A DNA stretch of 64,000 nt from assembly GCA_958295665.1 (NCBI GenBank), contig OY282558.1:60686789-60750788 (forward strand), written 5' to 3'. The position numbers and the translations under genes were made by a program. Numbering within the stretch: position 1 is the stretch's first letter; each line of letters begins with the position of its first letter. Positions 22,045 through 33,439 of this stretch are shown piece by piece. Source of the stretch: Tipula vernalis (Eukaryota > Arthropoda > Insecta > Diptera > Tipulidae). The notes under the pieces are model-generated. The model saw only the letters and a list, made by a program, of their open reading frames with translations, did not search any database and had not been told where the DNA came from.

Positions 22045-22580
22045 CCTTGACAAAGTGATCGTGGTCTTTGAAAGAGTGGTAATTAGTAGGTGATAGGCAG
22101 AGTTCCATAGCCCAGCTGATTCAGTTTGTGTAGGGTGACATGTAAAACATGCGGTCGGGCGTTATCGTGCAGCAGAATCGAGGCCGTTCGGTTGACCAAT
22201 GCATTAGTTTTTCGCGCATCCTATCCAGTTGGTCAAAGTACTTTTCCACTGTAATTGTTTTACCGCACGTTTCAGAAAGTGGTAGTATGCCATTCTGTTG
22301 AAGTTCACCATACAGCAACCATAGTCTACTTCGGGTGAGCGCTTGGCTCTGGGAAGTTCAGACACTGCGTCAATCATTTACGATTGTCGTAAAGGAACCA
22401 CTTTTCGTCGCACGTAACAGTACGTTCGAGTAAAAGGTCGTTTGCGAGTGCGATTACTCGCGATGAGTCTTCACAACGGCTTAGTCCAGAGACTCTTTCC
22501 GCGACCACTACCTTCCTGTTCTTCGAGAGTTTCATCTCCGTGCTCTGGTTGGTGCTCTCGTTTTGACAGCTATAGAAACG
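22045..22580 (-). pseudogene. Tc1/mariner (mariner) transposase remnant
   Basis: Minus strand: an N-terminal scrap near 22500-22580 (HGDETLEEQEGSGRGKS), then VTCDEKWFLYDNRK near 22400 (first catalytic Asp region), a middle part ending in GKTITVEKYFDQLDRMREKL (22121-22318 frame), then LLHDNARPH near 22150 with the second Asp, and LNQLGYGTLPITY near 22110. The sequence is frame-shifted several times and lacks much of its N-terminal half. The pattern Thr-Cys-Asp-Glu-Lys-Trp and His-Asp-Asn-Ala-Arg-Pro-His is diagnostic for mariner. Confidence 0.85.
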
Positions 22581-23551
22581 TTAGGCTAAAAATAAATCAA
22601 AAGCAACTAAGTGGCTTATGTAGAGAAAGGTTTGCTGAAAATAACGGTATTTAACAATAAACATTACACTTCGAAAATCAAACATTTACAGATACGGACA
22701 ATCATGTATGCTAACTGTTTAGCATTCATCTGTAGAACCGAAGACAAACTCAATCATCATCAAATGAGAACAACTTGAAAATTTATTAAAAATTCCGTTA
22801 TACCTGCGTGGGCTGTTTGAGTTCTGGTGGGCTATGGTCCCGAAAGTTCATAAAACGGCACAAATTCTTGAATAAGGGAAAATAGCATTTTACTTTGATT
22901 AATTTCTCACTTGACAGATTAAAGTGTTATACAACTCAAAAAGTCGAAATGTGGCAAGGTAGGGTAATTAGTATATTTGTCCCTGATTTTAATTTGGCAA
23001 AAAAGTATTTTGTTATCTGAAAGGTTAAAATCTCGAAACGTAAGCTCTCAGTCTGTCGCACAGCTAAATTCTAGGCCTTTCAAATTTATGTATGGTTGAT
23101 GAAATTTTTAATTTGGTAAGATGATTACCATCTAAGACACAATTGTTGGTCCACAATTTAACAGACATTTCGAGGTATTTTTCGTGCTTGCTTAACATTT
23201 GTATGCTACCCAAAATCTGACGGCCCATATATTAAATCCTATTCTACATATTCCTCCTTTACCCTAACACAGTATTTGTAAACATTCCGCAATTAAAATG
23301 AAAAATGCTTCACACATTTTTCCGTTTCTTGAATACATAATTGGCGAATATTTTAAAATGGAAATATATAAAAAAGTAAAAAATAAAAATCTTTGATTGT
23401 TCTAAGAAATTATTCGAAGATGATGTAATTGAATATTGAAGTGTATACAAAACGTATATTACACATAAATGTATGATTCTGTGAAACGGTTGAGATTGAG
23501 ATGGAAAATTATTTGTAAACATTTTTTTTTTTTTTGTATTTTTCGTTACAG
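22581..23551. other. No recognisable gene; intron upstream of the exon at 23552
   Basis: AT-rich sequence ending in a polypyrimidine run and TTTTTCGTTACAG, a good splice acceptor for the following exon. Confidence 0.5.
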
Positions 23552-23724
23552 AATCACGGCCTTATCAAGAGTTACCACCACGTAAAGGCCATGTACCGGT
23601 TTACATTCGTTATGGCGAAACACCGTTGGATGAAATTCATCCAGGTTTAGCGGCTGCCTTCCATGAAGGTATCGAATATCATGACGAAACAAAACCACAA
23701 TCGGATATTGCTGTACTGGATGAG
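23552..23724 (+). CDS. Penultimate coding exon of an unidentified host gene
   Basis: A 173-nt exon between an acceptor (TTTCGTTACAG ending at 23551) and a donor (GAG|GTAAGA at 23725). Only one frame is open; it reads SRPYQELPPRKGHVPVYIRY, then GETPLDEIHPGLAAAFHEG and ends in VLDE. It enters in phase 2 (two bases complete an upstream codon) and leaves in phase 0, which fits the next exon exactly. Balanced codon use contrasts with the surrounding decayed elements. I do not recognise the protein. The earlier exons are not in the window or could not be picked out to the left. Confidence 0.75.
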
Positions 23725-25887
23725 GTAAGAGTCTTGTATTTGTCTCTAGGGTATTATTATTATACATAATATCATGACATGGATAAAATATGAAACATTT
23801 CTAGACATGTCTCGATATTTTCGTGATGCGAAGAAGAAGTAGAAGAAGACGATTTAAGTTGGTTTTATTGTCTTCGCAGACAATATTGACCAAATTCTTC
23901 TTGAAAACTTCAAAACAAAAAAATCTGTGTCTCAATCACAAATAAAAAATTTTCTCTACTGTACCGTCTATTAGTCATAAGACACCAGAAGAAGAATTGG
24001 ATAGCGCGAGATATCAAAAAAATGAGAGAAAGAATTTAGGCGCCCAAATTTTTTTAACTGAAAATTGTATGTGGAAAAATCGATTATCTCTTATAAGACG
24101 ATTCCTACACGCAACATATTCATTATGATTTATTTATTAGTCATCTCTTGGCATTTTGATATTGACTTTGTAACAATGTCATGGAAGCTGTGTATTTGTA
24201 TAGCTATGTCTTGATTAATGGCAAATAATATCTTTACTCATAGTCAATGAGGTCATAAAGTCAAAAATTGTTGCTGCCAATTTTATTGACAATAAAATTA
24301 ATTTTGTGTCCAGAATTTAAATTAATTCATTACTGCGTTGGTAACACTGCCAATTTAATTATTATCACATATCGTAATTGTAACGAAGTTCAAGGCAGTC
24401 GATTGAGAAGAGGAAAATTTGCAACCATTCATTTAAAATGACAGAATATAGAAACAAAAATTTAAAATCATACCTACTACCGGAAACAAAATTACGTAAA
24501 CTATTTAAGCTCGCGAACTGGTTTTTTAACAAAGATTGACCCGGATCCATGTGAAAACTTTTCAGTCAATCAATTAGAGGAGGAATGTTTACATGCGATA
24601 AGATCACACACTTGACATAAAGCTGGCAAAATCAAGCAAACGGGAGCAGAATAAGAACTAGGACGACAATGATCAACAAGCAGCTTAAGTTTCATTTGTT
24701 TCGTGAATATGTGCCCACCATACCAAATGCGTAATTATTGTGCCAACGCGCATTGAGTATTTCCATATATTTAATAGAAAATTCGATTTTTTTGAAAATC
24801 ACCTTACTATATGTATAAATCATCAAATTCTGAGAGAATTTGTATTCCGATTGCGGCTCTTGGTACTTCTAAAGACATTTCTGAACAAGGCGGGATTTTT
24901 TAAATCCATTTTTAATTTTTCCTGCTCCAAAATCGTATGGGTTGAGCAACATTGGTCTAGATCAACAATATCATTTCGAATGACACATGCTTACATGCAA
25001 AAATGCTTGAGACAACCTAGATCGGCTAGTTTGAAAAATTGAAGTTACGAAATAAACTGCAACCAGTTAATTCAACTCAATTCGACACCACACTATGATC
25101 TTCTCTGTCAAATATTGGAAACACAGCAATTTTCAAATGAGCTTGTTCTTATATAGTATATGATAGGTCGTATACAGGTTGTATTAATAAATTCAACATC
25201 AGCGATATTCAGACGGTTGCATCATTTTCATATTACATCTTAAGTGATTCCCAAACCATCTGATAATTAGCTGCCGTTGATTGAATTCCATCAATAAAAT
25301 GAAAGGCGCCTCAACCGTCTAACGCATTACGAAGAAATTGAAACTTTAATACCGGTGACACATTCTCATTGGCATGAACCAATTCAATAAACAATTCTCT
25401 GAAGTTACACCATGACAAAAACTGCCATAGTGGCCGGAATTCGCTACTTTTTATAATAAATTCGATGAATCGTCAGCAAATTCGTTGCTGTTGTCACACT
25501 CCTATAACGATTTCATCATCAGAAAATTAACTGACGCACTAACAGTTTCTACTCCACCATTTATGTATAGACTTTTCTCTCCCGCTGAGGGCTGTCGGGC
25601 CCGTTAACGTTAAGCCACCCAAAGCTTCACAAAGTTGAGTTATTTTGTCGGAACATCGTTGCTACGATCCCATCAAGCCGTGAAGATTTATCACTTCCCA
25701 AGATAGATGCTCACAAGACTTCCCTAGGAACCTATGGTGAAGAAATATTTCGTGAATTACTGATATCTATAATCCTATCAGTTTCTGGAATATTTTAACC
25801 TTTACTTATTTAAGTTTTTTTTTTTTTAATTTAATTTTGTCATATGAATATTCTCTACGACCATTTCTAATATTTCCCTAATTACAG
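23725..25887 (+). other. Intron of the unidentified host gene
   Basis: 2163 nt from GTAAGA to a T-rich tract and TTTCCCTAATTACAG. No recognisable element or gene inside it. Confidence 0.7.
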
Positions 25888-26430
25888 ATGATGATGAAAG
25901 AACAGCCAATCCCCGATGAGGAAACCGCAACCGTCGATGAAGACACCAGTGCCAGTAAATCGGACAGCCTCAGCGAAGAGCTAAACAAGCAAATCGAAGA
26001 ACACGAAAACGAAAGTGAGAATAAATCACAAGAACAAGAATCGCTGTCGAAAAATAACAACAAACGCAAAGAAGAGGTTACCCATCCAATTGAACAAAAC
26101 GAAGAAGAAAATGAATCCCAATCAAAATCAAGAGAAGATGACATATTAAATGATGAAGCTGCGGCCGCCTCTTCCGCGAGTTACGACAGTAGTGACAATA
26201 ATAATGAGAATGACGATGAGTTTGAAGAGGGTGGTGATGATGCTGAAGAGAAACTAAAGAAATTCATTGAAGCGAAAGAGCCGAACGATGAGGATAATGA
26301 AACAGGTGAAGATGATAGAGAGGTTGCAGATAATAATGGACAGGATGAATTAGACAGGAAACGACGCAGCGTTGATGATGATAGTGATTCGGACAGTTCC
26401 AGTGATACTGACGAAATTGGTTTTCTATAA
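25888..26430 (+). CDS. Last coding exon: acidic, low-complexity C-terminus
   Basis: Phase-0 exon of 180 codons plus stop, starting right after the acceptor AATTACAG. It is the continuation of the exon at 23552, although it begins with three Met codons. The encoded tail is overwhelmingly Glu, Asp, Ser, Asn and Lys (for example DEFEEGGDDAEEKLKKFIE and RKRRSVDDDSDSDSSSDTDE), ending EIGFL. There is one short helical stretch with basic residues (DRKRRSV), which could be a nuclear-localisation or furin-like site. Such tails are intrinsically disordered. The function is unknown; nuclear, secretory-granule or Ca-binding roles are all conceivable. The ORF is clean for its whole length. Confidence 0.75.
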   Translation: MMMKEQPIPDEETATVDEDTSASKSDSLSEELNKQIEEHENESENKSQEQESLSKNNNKRKEEVTHPIEQNEEENESQSKSREDDILNDEAAAASSASYDSSDNNNENDDEFEEGGDDAEEKLKKFIEAKEPNDEDNETGEDDREVADNNGQDELDRKRRSVDDDSDSDSSSDTDEIGFL

Positions 26431-26501
26431 GGGAAAGTAGTTATGTGTTGAATTTATAAATTTAGAGAGATTAGATCTTAAGATTTTTTTTTTTCATCAC
26501 C

Positions 26502-26507
26502 AATAAA
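26502..26507 (+). terminator. Poly(A) signal of the unidentified host gene
   Basis: AATAAA 72 nt after the stop codon, in AT-rich sequence; this suggests a short 3' UTR. Confidence 0.6.
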
Positions 26508-26732
26508 TCGATTATTATTATTATATTAATTATTTCTTAATTTTATTTTTATTTTTTATTATGTTTAACAAAAATTTAAAAATCATCCCACACAGTCACA
26601 AAATGTCTTGTGAGTGAGAGAGAGAGAGAGGAAGAATAAAAGTGCGATACTATTTCAAAATTAATTAAATTAAAATTTAATTTAATTAAAGTGTTTTATT
26701 TAAATAATTAAATTGATTAGAACAGCCTCCCT

Positions 26733-26750
26733 CCCCCCCCCCCCCCCCCC
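26733..26750. repeat. Poly-C tract
   Basis: A run of C following CTCCCTCCC in otherwise AT-rich sequence. Together with the nearby (AG)n run at about 26613-26630 it is simple repeat. Confidence 0.9.
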
Positions 26751-26807
26751 AAATCTTTTTTGACATCTGTTGTAACATACATATTCTATAAGCTTTGACA
26801 TTGCATT

Positions 26808-27157
26808 ATGGAAAGATATTCAACTCGACAACGGCTAGAAATTATTCAGCGCCATTACGGAAATTCGTGACGTTAGAGTTAATGATGACGCCCACTTTAT
26901 TGTGGCCTCCATTGTACCCGGAAATTTTATCGTTCGATGCGGATTGTAGGTTGATGGTGTCATCGCACCCTGAAAGGACCAGCATTAACGGAATATCGAG
27001 CGATTATTAACAATTTTTGTGGTCCGGTTTCCTTGATATAGACCTCTAAGATAAATTTTTCCAATATCACGGCGCTAGGTACCAAACAAGTAAAGAAAAA
27101 ATTGCCCGAAGATCCCTGGACGCAAAATTTCACGAAACGCTTGCCTCTGTTATTACA
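26808..27157 (+). pseudogene. Mariner/maT-like transposase fossil
   Basis: Opens with ATG and MERYSTRQRLEIIQRHYGNS, the N-terminal helix-turn-helix of an IS630/mariner-type transposase, and stops at 26868-26870. Most of the protein is deleted. Further on, near 27010-27150, another frame reads FLWSGFLDIDL, then FFQYHGARYQTSKEKI, the region around the second catalytic Asp (normally Gln-Gln-Asp-Gly-Ala), here with His for Asp. The gap and the substitutions make it inactive. Confidence 0.6.
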
Positions 27158-28990
27158 CAATAAAAATGTTGTACAAATTTTACTCTGTTTGATTTTATTA
27201 AATTTTAAAATCCAAACACTAAACAGAAAATCCTATATTCGCCTTTAAAGCGCCGCAAGAGGCGCCACGATCGCCACTACAAAAGGTGATCAACAATTCA
27301 GCATTTATTTTTATGTTTGTCGTTTATATGTGCAATAAAAGATTCTTTTGAACCGAAGTCAATAAGAGAAATGCCAAATTATGTATTTGCTGATCACCTT
27401 TAACTCTAGTTTTAATATCGTACACCAGATTTCACCCACTTTGAGTTAAAAAGCGAATATAGCCAAATAGTTTATTTCTAAATATTCATGGTCAGTCCTA
27501 ATACCCGTAAAAAAACTACAACACTCTCTAATAATTCAAAATGCCCCATTAACGTACCGCTGATGACTAACCTTACAGATTTTTGTGGGTGGTGTCTCTT
27601 GTGAACCACGTTGATATTATTAAAACATTTAGACAATTTTATTTATAAGAATTTTAGATACTTATCTCAATTTAATTTTTGTCCACACATTTATTCTCAC
27701 AGCTATTTAAATTATTTTGTACTTTAAAACGAACTTAACTTACTCAAAAACTGGGAAACCCTATTAATAATAAATAAAATTGATTACAGTGTCATCTAAT
27801 ATTCGTTACAAGCACCTCCAGAAAAACGAATAATTCAGTTTCCGTTAAAAATTGGATAAACATGTTTTAGTGACAAATTCACAAATTTATCCTAATTTAT
27901 TTTCTATGCTTTTACAATTATCCTTTGGTTGCGTAAAAAACGGAAATAACGCCACAAAATTAAGTAGTCAAATTCATAGGGGACGAACGGGTCGGCCGCA
28001 TCAGCACTGTAAATACAATCTTGCCTCCGGCAGACGTCAAGAACTCTGACTGATTTCGATTACTCTAGCATGCGATCAATGTCTAAATACAAACGTTTTT
28101 GCTTAGCAGAAGATACAGCTGTATGATTAGTTTACAACCACCTTCGATCTCAACCTTTCTCGTTCTACATTTTGTTTGTGATTTAGTAAATGTTTGTTTG
28201 ACAGTGGAGAAACTAAAATAACCATTATTTCCTTTAAATTTGGGATTCAGTGCTATATTCAAGGGTTATGGTAATCGCTGTAATAAGCAATCAATATTAC
28301 TTCGACACTTATATGTTTGTTACCGACGGTATGGAGGAACCAATATTAAAACTGCTATAATCATGGGAATAACTTTTTCCCAACAAACAATTTTCCCAAA
28401 CATCAGAATACGCTTTGGGGAAAACGGAATAAAACTGCTGCAAAATTTAAAGCTCTATCCCCGGGAACTACCAGAATAGGGCCAATAGATAGTCTTAGTA
28501 GCGCTGATCCTGCTCGGAGACTTTTCTCTGGCTCTTTGTATCTGCATGACTTTGTAATAACGCGTGCTTTTCATGAATACCTGTAGTCTTTCCTAATCAA
28601 TCCACTCCCTGAGAGACCCATCTTTCGGCACGGTCCACTCATGATTCTTTGTGCTGGTATTAGACTCTCAATTCTTAAATCGTGATGATGGGTTTTTAAT
28701 AACTTTCGAAAGTGAATTTTCAGGAATTCCGTATTATCGTTATGTTTCTCGCTATCTCTACCATCGAATGATATAGATTTCAATTTTGTCTTAATTTGTA
28801 ATAAGGATTACTAACGTCCTCATTGAGTTAAATTATTAGTGCGCTGGAATGTATTAGACGTAATGTATTTTAACGACACCTTTGTTCTAACATTGTAACT
28901 AACAAATACTTTTGTCGTTCATTGTACATAGACATTTTAGTAGTTTTCATACCAGGCGCCTCGGCCACAGACAGCGGTTATGTCTCTTCT
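27156..28990 (+). repeat. Duplicated unit, copy A
   Basis: Matches copy B (30731-32630) in the same orientation from CACAATAAAAATGTTG to CATACCAGGCGCCTCGG, at high identity in alignable blocks. Copy A alone holds 27379-27857 (about 480 bp), inserted between GCCAAAT and AAACATG, and lacks several short blocks present in B. The matching short frames in both (GFSAIFKGYGNRCNKQSILL) do not look like a known protein. It may be an unclassified transposable element. Confidence 0.8.
27379..27857. repeat. Insertion specific to copy A
   Basis: Absent from the equivalent site in copy B, where GCCAAAT runs straight into AAACATGTTTTAGTG. No coding frame or obvious inverted ends. Confidence 0.6.
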
Positions 28991-29568
28991 GGTTGTATTC
29001 TGTGGTAAGACTATCTACAACCCTTACCGAAGCAAAATCATATAATAAAAATAAAAGAAACAAAAAAAATTTTTTTTACACAATTCATACCACATATATG
29101 TATGTATGTATATATATATAGGTATAGAGCAATACATAGATGTGACATGAAAATACCTGTATAACGATCCCGTTAATATATTATTTTGTACACGTTTCTT
29201 CTTGTTCAAATTTTTTAACATCAAACGAGAAACCCGTCTCATGCTAAATGAATTCACATTTCACTTCTAAAACACTCAAAATTAATTAAATTATTATTAT
29301 ATATTAATTTAAATTAATTCTGAATCACACACACTGCACTTTTAGTCACAGAATTTATCTTTTCTATATAATCACTACTTATGAAATTAATTAAAAACAC
29401 AAAATCATACCCGAAATTAATCAATTAAGCGAAAAAACTACATTACGTGATTCAAACAAACCTACTATAACACACTTTAAACAAAAACAATCACGCACAA
29501 TTTTAATTATTAAAATTTAATGTGTTTATTACACAAAACTAATAACACCATTTTAAATTTAATATTTA
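28991..29568. other. No recognisable gene
   Basis: AT-rich, with runs of A/T and a short TATATATATA. It separates the end of copy A from the MITE at 29569. Nothing coding. Confidence 0.4.
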
Positions 29569-30083
29569 AGTACTTTTCATACCAGGCGCCTCGGCTTTGA
29601 GCTTCGTAAATAAAATTTTTTTGTTTCGATTTTTAACAATGTAAATTAGTTTTATTCGATTGATACCGTTTAATTTTATAGTAATAAATTCAATTTGTTG
29701 AAAAATAATTTATTTTTATGTGATAATTTAAAAAAAAAAACAAAATATATTACAATGAAGTTATCTACAAAGCCAAGGCAATGCGTTCCACACTCGACTG
29801 CGAGATTTTAAAGTAGTACAAAGCGAGGTGCTTTGTCAACATAACCTACAAATCACATTTTTTGTACAAATATTTCATACTTACCAAAAAATCTAGCTGA
29901 TATGTGCGTTACAAATTTAGAATATCTCATTTCTTGCTATAATTCACGTGTAAAATAGACCTAAATAAAATATTTGATAGCAACCGAATGTTCAAAGCCA
30001 ACGCTACCGGTATGAAAGGGTCTCAGCTTCGTATTTGTGGTAACTAAATATGTCGAGGCGAGGCGCCTGGTATGAAAAGTACT
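29569..30083. mobile_element. 515-bp MITE with TTA target duplications
   Basis: Terminal inverted repeats AGTACTTTTCATACCAGGCG at the left and the exact inverse CGCCTGGTATGAAAAGTACT at the right, extending about 25 bp. TTA flanks both sides (29566-29568 and 30084-30086). There is no coding capacity. A 3-bp TTA duplication fits PIF/Harbinger-type elements (family knowledge), though the terminal sequence is not one I recognise. Its inner sequence recurs, truncated, at 32636-33005. Confidence 0.8.
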
Positions 30084-30166
30084 TTAATAAAAATTCCACT
30101 TACGGAGACAGACAAAAACACGTCCATCTCCATCAAGCGTTCATCGCAGCCACGGCGCTAGGTACG

Positions 30167-30725
30167 AGTTAAACTCGACTCGACCTAATAATTTGTAGAG
30201 TCGAGTTAAACTCTACTCTAAAAAATGCACTATATGTATACGCATAGAGTAGAGTTGAAAAAACAACAACAAAATTAAAGAAAAATTCGTGCACCAATAT
30301 TAAAAAATATTCGTTTTAATTTTTTCAATTAAATTTGTTATTTTATTTTAAATATCGTATTTATTAAGATTTTAATTAATTAATTTTAATAATAAATTTT
30401 TGTTTTGGTATTTATTTTTTTATTTTTTCGAAAAAATTACTCCAACATTTCGGTGGTCTATCCCGTAATTTTCATGGAGTTTGATTGAAAATTACAATTT
30501 TTTAGACATAATTTCGCTGGAAAAATTACAATAACATACATATGTGGCGATCTGAAATGATATTTTGTTCCATTTTTTTTAACTCGGTTTCAATTCTATT
30601 GGAACTCTGCATATGTTTAACTCTGCAGTATATACACCTAGAGTTGGTTAGAAAATAACTCGACTCGGTATATAGTGAGAGTTAAACTCGGATTAAACTC
30701 GACTCGACTCGCAGCATATACAGTA
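30167..30725. repeat. Insertion with GAGTTAAACTCGACTCG motifs
   Basis: Begins after GGCGCTAGGTAC, the same word found in the transposase fossil at 27075-27086. It contains multiple copies of the self-complementary GAGTTAAACTC/GAGTCGAGTTTAA family near both ends (30167-30215 and 30650-30715) with AT-rich sequence between. It is probably a small element inserted in the 5' part of copy B. Confidence 0.5.
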
Positions 30726-30730
30726 TAACT

Positions 30731-32630
30731 CACAATAAAAATGTTGTACAAATTTTACTCTGTTTGATTTTATTAAATTTTTAAATCCAAACACTAAACG
30801 GAAGATCCTATATTTGCCTTTAAAGCGCTGGAAGAGGCGCCACGATCGCCACTACAAAAGGTGATCAACATTTCAGCATTTATTTCTATGTTTGTCGTTT
30901 ATGAATTAGGACGTGTTCGAAGTTTGTAATAATTTTGTTTTTGTAATAATTTTGACAGGAGTGAAATAATTTTCTCTCCCATATTTTGTAATAAGTTTTA
31001 TTTGTACTATTTTTTTTAGAAATAAACTAGCGTAATACGGCTTAGTTATTGTTATTGCGCTCTTTTGTTTATGAATATTATTACAGAAGTGTCAAATTTA
31101 CAAGTAGTGGCTGTGATAATTTGGTTGCATACAAAATAATGTCGTAATTATTACAGCTGGAATAATTATCACAAACTTCGAACACGGCCTTAGTTTGTCT
31201 TTGAATAAATAAATTTATTTTTCTATGTGCAATAAAAGATTCTTTTGAACCGAAGTCAATAAGAGAAATGCCAAATAAACATGTTTTAGTGACAAATTCA
31301 CAAATTTACCCTAATTTATTTTCTATCCTTTGACAACTATCCCAATTCAAAGTCTACAAAGAGATGCAATCAGCACATAATATTTATATTGGTTGCGTAA
31401 AAGTAGTCACCTGTAATAAACGGAAATAGCGCCACAAAATTAAGTAGTCAAATTCATAGGGGATTTTTAAATTATCTATCAAGCAACACACGAACGGGGC
31501 GGCCGCATCAGCACTGTAAATACAGTAGTCTTGCCTCCGGCAGACGCCAAGAACTCTGACTGATTTCGATTAATTGGTTACTCTAGCATGCGATCAATGT
31601 CTAAATACAAACGTTTTTGCTTAGCAGAAGATACAGCGTAATATTGCTGTTTGATTAGCTTACAATCGACCACCATCGATCTCAACCTCTCTCGTATGTT
31701 TGCCAGTGGAGAAACTGAAATAACCATTAATTCCTTTAAATTTGGGGTTCAGTGCTATATTCAAGGGTTATGGTAATCGCTGTAATAAGCAGTCAATATT
31801 ACTTGGAGACTTATACATGTTTGTTTCCGGCGGTATGGAGGAACCAATGTCAAACATCAGAATACGCTTTGGGGAAAACGGAATAAAACTGCTGCAAAAT
31901 TTAAAGCTCTATCCCCGGGAACTACCAGAATAGGGCCAATGGATAATCTTAGTAGCGCTTATCCTGCTCGGGGACATTCCTCTGGCTCTTTGTATCTGCA
32001 TGACTTTGTAATAACGCGTGCTTTTCATGAATACCTATAGTCTTTCCTAATCAATCCACTCCCGGAGAGATTCATCTTTCGGCACGGTCCACTCATGATT
32101 CTTTGTGCTGGTATTAGACTCTCAATTCTTAAATCGTGATGATGGGTTTTTAATAACTTTCGAAAGTGAATTTTCAGGAATTCCGTATTATCGTTATGTT
32201 TCTCGCTATCTCTACCATAGAATGATATAGATTCCAATTTTGTCTTAATTTGTAATAAGGATTACTAACGTCGGGTTAAATTTTGAGTGCGCGGGAATGT
32301 ATTAGACGTAATGTATTTTAACGACACCTTTGTTCTAACATTGTAACTAACAAATACTTTTGTCGTTCATTGTACATAGACATTTTAGTACTTTTCATAC
32401 CAGGCGCCTCGGCTACAGAAGAAAGATTAACCAGAATAGACATTGCGTGCATTTCACTAACTACACTGTTAAGGATTCTCAATTTTTATTATTTCAAATC
32501 AAAACCAGTAAACCAAAGAATACATAACCCAACTTTCTCTTACCTTCGGCAAATCACGGTCAAAAAAATGAGTTCAAATTTTTCCTTACAAAAACAGCGT
32601 TATGTCTCTTCTGGTTGTATTCTGTGGTTG
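30731..32630 (+). repeat. Duplicated unit, copy B
   Basis: Second copy of 27156-28990, same orientation. It carries an extra 283-bp MITE (30908-31190) and several short blocks missing in A. Just after its CATACCAGGCGCCTCGG motif it has about 180 bp of different sequence before rejoining GTTATGTCTCTTCTGG. The sequence then continues with a truncated copy of the 29569-30083 MITE up to about 33000. Confidence 0.8.
30908..31190. mobile_element. 283-bp MITE inside copy B
   Basis: Inverted ends AGGACGTGTTCGAAGTTTGT and ACAAACTTCGAACACGGCCT (two mismatches). The equivalent place in copy A lacks it, with TTTGTCGTTTA joining TATGTGCAAT. Non-coding, TAAT-rich interior. Confidence 0.75.
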
Positions 32631-33263
32631 TATTCAGTACCTCGGCTTTGAGCTTCAAAATTAAAAATTTTTTATTTTATTTTTGAACTATGCAAATTTG
32701 TTTTATTTGATTGAAACAAATAATTTATTTTTAAGTGATAATTTAATAAAAATAAAAATATATTGCAATGAAGTTATCTATAAAGCCGAGGTAATGCGTT
32801 CCACACTCGACTGCGAAGTCCTTTGTCAACATAACCTACAAATCACATTTTTGGCACAACTTTTTTATATTTACCGAAAAATCTAGCTCATATGTACGTT
32901 ACAAATTCAACATATCTCAATTCCTGCTATAATTCACGTGTAAAATGGACCTAAATAAAAATATTTGATAGCAACCGAATGTTCAAAGCGCTGGTATGTA
33001 AAGAAATTTTATGATTTCAGTTGTAGTTTTTGATTAGGCATTTTCCGCCTTGTTCAAGATGTGTACATGGTACATTTCTGGTGAAAAAATGTACACCACG
33101 GAGTTATTGCTACATGATTGGCGGGTGCATGCCAAATGACTAGGTTTTTCGACACGCAGTCTACACTAAAAAGATAAAATTTTTCCATCTCTCTTGTGCT
33201 AGCGTAACATCAAATCTACCACCCAATAATTTGGAGTGGGCACTCCCATTTGCTAATGCGTTA

Positions 33264-33424
33264 CCACTACCTGATCCATCACCACTACCTGAGCCTTCAC
33301 CACTACCTGATCCTTCACCACTACCTGATCCATCACCACTACCTGATCCTTCACCACTATCTGATCCTTCACCACTATCTGATCCTTCACCACTATCTGA
33401 TCCTTCACCACTATCTGATCCTTC
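33264..33424. repeat. 18-bp minisatellite, about nine units
   Basis: Tandem units of the type TGATCCTTCACCACTACC, with variants CCATCA, GAGCCTTCA and, in the last four units, ACTATC. In the open + frame it encodes Pro-Asp-Pro-Ser-Pro-Leu repeats. The unit length is a multiple of three, so all three forward frames stay in phase. No spacers, so not CRISPR. It lies directly upstream of BEL/Pao coding remnants. Confidence 0.95.
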
Positions 33425-33439
33425 TTTCTACCAAATGAA

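Noticed and set aside
25878..26144. Serine/phenylalanine-rich minus-strand frame
   Set aside because: Antisense of the acidic exon; the composition is the mirror of Glu/Asp codons.
33264..33424. CRISPR-like array
   Set aside because: Units are contiguous without spacers, and the genome is eukaryotic.
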